Part shown: one piece after another, positions 32,719 to 36,495 of the stretch | Position numbering within the stretch: position 1 is the first letter of the stretch | Layout of the letters: each line of letters starts with the position of its first letter | Source of the DNA: SG8-4 sp964562575 | GTDB lineage: Bacteria > Planctomycetota > Phycisphaerae > Sedimentisphaerales > Anaerobacaceae | DNA length: 36,495 nt | Assembly (NCBI GenBank): GCA_964562575.1 | Contig: CAZLTY010000009.1 | Location: forward strand, 1-36,495 | Direction: 5' to 3' | Made by a program: the position numbers and the translations under genes | Notes under the pieces: generated by a model | Seen by the model: only the letters and a program-made list of their open reading frames with translations | Database searches by the model: none | Told to the model about the DNA's origin: nothing

Positions 32719-33584
32719 ATCAGAGCCCTTTCTCTGAGGAAATCATCCACATCAGTAAGATGCTTGAAGAGGCCCAGCTCTTTGGGTTTGACTCCAAAGG
32801 CCAGCCCCATGAGTTCGGTGAAATACATAATCGGAATGTTGAAATCCGTGCTGAATTTTTCGTTTATTTGCGGCTGCCTGCCATCGAGGTTGGCATGACA
32901 TAACGGACAGCCGACGGCGATGACATCGGCCTCTACCGCCTCTGCGTCGGTGAGAATCTTTTTCGTCAGTTCGAGCACAACCTCGGTCTTCGTCAATGCA
33001 AAGCTCGCCCCGCAGCAGAAGGTCTTAAGGTTCCAGTCGAGCGGTTCGGCGCCGAGAGCCGCCATGACCGATTCCATATCCGTGGGATTCTCGAAGTCTC
33101 GCTTGCCGGTCACTTTGGGCGGCCTTGTCATAAGGCATCCGTAATAGCACGCCACTTTGACGCCGCCAAGATTCTGAACGACCTTCTCGGCAACAGCATC
33201 AAGGCCGACTTTCTCGATGATCACATCGAGTATATGAAGGATCTCCATGTCCTGCGGACACTTGGCCGCCAGGACATGCTCGACGTCCTTCTTCATGTCC
33301 GCATCCTCGAGTCGCTCCTGCGCGACCTTCAATCTCGAATAGCAAGATGCACAGGGGGCACAAATCTCTTTGAGACCGTCACTCTGCGCCAGCACCATAT
33401 TCTGCGCAGGCAGTGCTACCGACATCAGCTCGTCACATTGGTGCGCCGGTGAGGAGCCGCAGCAAACCCATTTGCTTACTTCCGCCAACTCGACTCCGAG
33501 CACATCGCAGACCTTCCGCGTCGAAAGATCGTATTCGATGCCCGTCGAATGCAGCGAGCAGCCTGGATAATAGCCAATCTTCAT
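32715..33584 (-). CDS. hdrB: Heterodisulfide reductase-like subunit B (two CCG domains)
   Basis: 289 residues with two cysteine-rich CCG domains: YYPGCSLHSTGIEYD, WVCCGSSPAHQ and CAPCASC in the first; CYYGCLMTRPPK, FCCGASFALTKTE and VGCPLCHANL in the second. In methanogens these bind the noncubane [4Fe-4S] clusters that split CoM-S-S-CoB. In bacteria lacking coenzyme M such HdrB proteins pass electrons to another partner, here presumably MetV-MetF. The ATG overlaps the hdrC stop by four bases (ATGA). Ligand sets are complete in both domains. Confidence 0.92.
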   Translation of the reverse strand: MKIGYYPGCSLHSTGIEYDLSTRKVCDVLGVELAEVSKWVCCGSSPAHQCDELMSVALPAQNMVLAQSDGLKEICAPCASCYSRLKVAQERLEDADMKKDVEHVLAAKCPQDMEILHILDVIIEKVGLDAVAEKVVQNLGGVKVACYYGCLMTRPPKVTGKRDFENPTDMESVMAALGAEPLDWNLKTFCCGASFALTKTEVVLELTKKILTDAEAVEADVIAVGCPLCHANLDGRQPQINEKFSTDFNIPIMYFTELMGLAFGVKPKELGLFKHLTDVDDFLRERALI

Positions 33585-34141
33585 TTCTTAAGCCCTTTTG
33601 CCCTCGAAAACATCTTCATGGTCGGCAGAGGATTTCTGATCGGAGGAACCATCTTGATCTTGCCCTTCCTTATCATCTTGACTCCCAGCGCCATGTCCTT
33701 AAAGGGCTTGCCGGTGAGAAAATTCAGCGACCCCACCAGGCCCGCTTCGTACATTCGCCCGATGTACTTCATCGCTATCATCCAGATCCGGTTGAACAGC
33801 CTGATGTGGTTGGTCTCGGCCTTGATTCTTTTCTCCTGGACGATGATCCTCAGCGTGTCGATAACGTGAGCGATGTCGATGTCCTGCGGGCATCTCGTGC
33901 TGCACGTCTGGCACGAGACGCAGAACCACGCGGTGTTTCCCTTCATCGCCTCGTCGATCATTCCCAACTGGACGTATCGCATCAGTTCGGTCGGCGTACT
34001 GTCCATGAACGCTCGACTCGGGCATCCCGATGCGCACTTGCGGCATTGATAGCAGAGAAAGACGTTCTCGCCGCTGCGTCGGGCGATTTCGTCTGCGAGC
34101 GTGCTGTCGATCCTTATCTCGTTTTGGCTTACAATTTTCAT
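33581..34141 (-). CDS. hdrC: Heterodisulfide reductase-like subunit C (dicluster ferredoxin)
   Basis: 186 residues from ATG 34141, which overlaps the mvhD stop by four bases; the frame is open further upstream but that stretch belongs to mvhD. Two [4Fe-4S] motifs are intact: CYQCRKCASGCP and CVSCQTCSTRCPQDID. The C-terminal 80 residues are basic and helical, as in other HdrC. It should carry electrons from HdrA to HdrB. No membrane helix is evident, so this belongs to the soluble Hdr type rather than the HdrDE type. Confidence 0.92.
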   Translation of the reverse strand: MKIVSQNEIRIDSTLADEIARRSGENVFLCYQCRKCASGCPSRAFMDSTPTELMRYVQLGMIDEAMKGNTAWFCVSCQTCSTRCPQDIDIAHVIDTLRIIVQEKRIKAETNHIRLFNRIWMIAMKYIGRMYEAGLVGSLNFLTGKPFKDMALGVKMIRKGKIKMVPPIRNPLPTMKMFSRAKGLKK

Positions 34142-34569
34142 GACTCTACAGTCTGCTGCCCCCGGTCTGCATTGGCAGGTCCCAGCTCCTTGATTTTCTG
34201 TGTCATTTCCTCTACGATTTCGGCAAACCTTCCTCCCATAGCCGAAGAGAGGTTGAACATCTCTACCCTCTCGGGCTCGATATCCACCTCGGCAAGAAGT
34301 CTCTTTACGTAAGCGACCCTTTTTTTCGCACGCAGATTGCCCTCGAGATAGTGGCATTGCCCCTCAAGACAGCCGGCGACAAACACACCGTCGGCGCCTT
34401 CCTCAAAGGCCTTCATCAGATGAATCGCGTCGACTTTGCCCGTGCAGGGCAGTCGGATGATTCTTACACTGGGCGGATACTGCACGCGCATCGCGCCAGC
34501 CAGATCGGCCGCCGCAAAAGCACAGAAGTCACAGCAATAAGCCACTATCTTGGGTTCGAATTCACTCAT
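34138..34569 (-). CDS. mvhD: MvhD/FlpD-type iron-sulfur subunit
   Basis: 143 residues with the MvhD family pattern: VAYCCDFCAFAAADLAG (C12, C13, C16), RVQYPPSVRIIRLPCTGKVD and VAGCLEGQCHYLEGN, which hold the [2Fe-2S] cluster cysteines. In methanogens MvhD links hydrogenase to HdrA; in Moorella it is part of the MetFV-HdrABC complex without hydrogenase. The latter fits here, as no hydrogenase gene is seen. It begins 1 base after hdrA stops. The C-terminal 20 residues are polar and variable. Confidence 0.93.
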   Translation of the reverse strand: MSEFEPKIVAYCCDFCAFAAADLAGAMRVQYPPSVRIIRLPCTGKVDAIHLMKAFEEGADGVFVAGCLEGQCHYLEGNLRAKKRVAYVKRLLAEVDIEPERVEMFNLSSAMGGRFAEIVEEMTQKIKELGPANADRGQQTVES

Positions 34570-34570
34570 A

Positions 34571-36495
34571 TCAAGAAACCTTGCCTACATCCTGGAACAG
34601 GGCCAGCGTTTTGGAAATAATCTGACTGTCTTTGTAGTGCATCAACTGGATCGCTTTGGCAGGACACTCCGATGCACAGACACCGCAGCCGTGACACATA
34701 GCCGCTTCGATCTCCGCTACCCCCTCGGCGTTTATCGTCGGAATATCATACGGGCACGTCCTCACACACGTCAGACACGCCGCGCATTTGTCCGGATCGA
34801 CTACCGAGACAATGCCGCTGACCTCCATCTGCTTCTTGGAAAGGATAGAGGCCGCTTTGGCCGCCGTGGCTTTAGCCTGAGTGACAGTCTCGTCTATGAA
34901 CTTGGGACTGTGACATGCGCCGCACAAGAATAAGCCGTCCGAGGCAAAATCCACAGGCCTTAGCTTCATGTGTGCTTCGAGGAAGAAGCATTCAAGGTTC
35001 AGCGTGACTTTGAATGCCTTCGCAACAGATTCACAATCCTCCGGAGGGACCATGGCCGCACTCAGCGTGAGCACATCCGGCGAAAAACTCAACTCCAGCG
35101 TCGAGTTCAAATCTTTGACTCTTACCTCTAGTTTACCGGAGGCATCTTGACTAACAACAGGTTTGCCGTCCAGATCGTAGCGGAAAAACAGAATACCCAT
35201 TTCGCGGGCCTTGTTGTAATACTCCTCCTTGAAGCCATAGGTGCGAACGTCACGATATAGAATGGCGACCGTTGCCTTGGGATTCACGCGCTTTATCGTC
35301 ATCGCGTTCTTGATCGCCTCAGTACAACATATCCTGCCGCAAATCATGCGATCGGGCTGCCTCGAGCCGACGCATTGAATCATCACGACCTCATTGAGCT
35401 TGCCGGCAAAATCGGGGTTCTCATCAAGTCGCTCTTCAAGCTCCAGTTGTGTCAATACTCTGTCATTCTGGCTGTAAAGATACTCTGTCGGCCTTGACTC
35501 ACTCGCACCGGTGGCAATTATCGCCGCACCGTGTTCAATTTCTACTTCTTTGCCGTCACAAGCCAGCTTGCTCTTGAAATCACCTATGAAACCCTTGCAT
35601 TCGGTAACCTGAGAGTTCCTGCAGACGGTGATCTTGTCGTGACTTTCGATCTGACGTTCCAGGTCGTCCAGAAGCTCTTGTGGTCTGTATCCCTCAACGG
35701 TTTCTTTTACCTGTCGCGCGCTGCCGCCAAGCTGGTCGGTCTTCTCGACCAGGTAGACTCCGAAGCCCTGATCGGCAACAGAAAGCGCCGCCGTCATTCC
35801 GGCGACTCCCCCACCGACGACGAGCAGGCTTCGCTTTGGTACATAAGACTGCGTCGTGAGTGATTCGATCATTCTCGCCCGGCCGACCGCCATCTTCACC
35901 AGGTCTATCGCTTTTTCCTTTGTCGCCTCGCCAAGCCTGGCGTGGACCCAGGTGCACTGGTCGCGGATGTTCGCCATCTCGAACAAGTAAGGATTGAGCC
36001 CCGCCTCTTTCATGGTCTCCCTGAACAGTGGCTCATGCGTTCTCGGCGTGCATGAGGCCACGACTACTTTGTTCAGTTCGTTCTCTTCGATACTCTCCTT
36101 AATAGTCTTGAGCCCGTCGGGTGAGCATGTGTACATGAGGTTTGTCGCGAAGACAACGTTGGGCAGACCCGATGCGTAATTGGCAACGCTTTGACAATCG
36201 ATCACTCCACCGATGTTGGAGCCGCAGTGACAGACGAAGACACCTATTCGCGGTTCCTGCTCGGCGACGTCTTTCTCCGCCGGGTATTGCTTATCTTTGA
36301 CCTCGGTGCCTCTGATGTCAGCCAGAAGCTCCATCGCCCGGGCCGCGGCTCCGCTGGCCTGGACGACACTTTCGGGGATATCCTTGGGGCTCTCGAACGC
36401 CCCGGCAAGAAAAACACCTTCTCTGGACGACACCGTGGGGGCAAACCGAGCTGACCTTGCGAAGTCGAAGTCGTTCAGGTCGATCGAGCAAACGT
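34571..36495 (-). CDS. hdrA: Heterodisulfide reductase-like subunit A, C-terminal 641 codons (runs off the right edge)
   Basis: The frame is open to the window edge, beginning VCSIDLNDFDFARSARF, so the true start lies outside; a GTG inside the window is not the start. The visible part first gives the end of one HdrA flavin module (SSREGVFLAGAFESPKDIPE), and then a complete second HdrA: VFVCHCGSNIGGVIDC (its N-terminal cluster), the FAD fold VVGGGVAGMTAALSVADQG, IQCVGSRQPD with MICGRICCTEAIKNA, FLCGACHSPKFIDE, and two ferredoxin clusters (CAACLTCVRTCP, CHGCGVCASECP). The total would therefore be around 1000 residues, a tandem HdrA. HdrA is the site of flavin-based electron bifurcation in known complexes. 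First gene seen of the operon; its promoter is not in the window. Confidence 0.93.
   Translation of the reverse strand, partial: VCSIDLNDFDFARSARFAPTVSSREGVFLAGAFESPKDIPESVVQASGAAARAMELLADIRGTEVKDKQYPAEKDVAEQEPRIGVFVCHCGSNIGGVIDCQSVANYASGLPNVVFATNLMYTCSPDGLKTIKESIEENELNKVVVASCTPRTHEPLFRETMKEAGLNPYLFEMANIRDQCTWVHARLGEATKEKAIDLVKMAVGRARMIESLTTQSYVPKRSLLVVGGGVAGMTAALSVADQGFGVYLVEKTDQLGGSARQVKETVEGYRPQELLDDLERQIESHDKITVCRNSQVTECKGFIGDFKSKLACDGKEVEIEHGAAIIATGASESRPTEYLYSQNDRVLTQLELEERLDENPDFAGKLNEVVMIQCVGSRQPDRMICGRICCTEAIKNAMTIKRVNPKATVAILYRDVRTYGFKEEYYNKAREMGILFFRYDLDGKPVVSQDASGKLEVRVKDLNSTLELSFSPDVLTLSAAMVPPEDCESVAKAFKVTLNLECFFLEAHMKLRPVDFASDGLFLCGACHSPKFIDETVTQAKATAAKAASILSKKQMEVSGIVSVVDPDKCAACLTCVRTCPYDIPTINAEGVAEIEAAMCHGCGVCASECPAKAIQLMHYKDSQIISKTLALFQDVGKVS

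Noticed and set aside
33581..34357. HdrC extended upstream to 34357
   Set aside because: The added residues are an out-of-frame reading of mvhD; the ATGA overlap at 34138-34141 gives a normal HdrC start.

Overview
The window looks like a scaffold from an anaerobic or facultative planctomycete, most plausibly Phycisphaerae-like. This is an inference from gene content: an HzsA-related dihaem protein joined to a formylglycine-enzyme-type domain, a DUF4432 protein, an M56 peptidase with a long ankyrin array, a kelch-symporter fusion, and a bifurcating-type MetFV/Hdr/MvhD cluster. A 100-base run of N at 25868-25967 marks an assembly gap. No rRNA, tRNA, CRISPR array, integrase or transposase was recognised.

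Layout. 1-1104 (-): NAD salvage pair, nicotinamidase then nicotinate phosphoribosyltransferase (cut by the left edge). 1337-6228 (+): sialic-acid catabolism, with an AGE-family 2-epimerase, N-acetylneuraminate lyase, and an 862-residue fusion of a NanM-like kelch mutarotase with a sodium/solute symporter. 6243-10140 (-): a BlaI-type repressor and a BlaR1-like M56 peptidase whose sensor is replaced by about 24 ankyrin repeats; an operator-like dyad lies inside the repressor's own promoter. 10268-11032 (-): a membrane-anchored protein with a weak GspC/PilP-like segment. 11355-17359 (+): one tightly packed operon, sdhC-sdhA-sdhB-Rieske-cytochrome b-SLC13 transporter, which reads as a succinate uptake and oxidation module linked to a bc-type complex. 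17478-19042 (-): an Eco57I-type adenine methyltransferase broken by a -1 frameshift in an A6 run. 19314-22446 (+): a DUF4432-thioredoxin fusion and an isoprenylcysteine-methyltransferase-like membrane protein. 22663-25828 (-): a fragment of an FAD oxidoreductase and a large secreted putative glycosidase. After the gap, 25970-29035 (+): the HzsA-related/FGE fusion. 29032-36495 (-): one operon, hdrA-mvhD-hdrC-hdrB-metV-metF-methyltransferase-patB, that joins flavin-based methylene-H4folate reduction to methyl transfer and homocysteine formation.

The most unusual signal is a pair of about 164-base palindromic elements (2494-2657 and 22484-22646). They align without a gap and share a conserved centre, while both their terminal arms and an internal stem have changed sequence and kept pairing. 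That pattern points to a structured element under selection rather than an ordinary transposon remnant.
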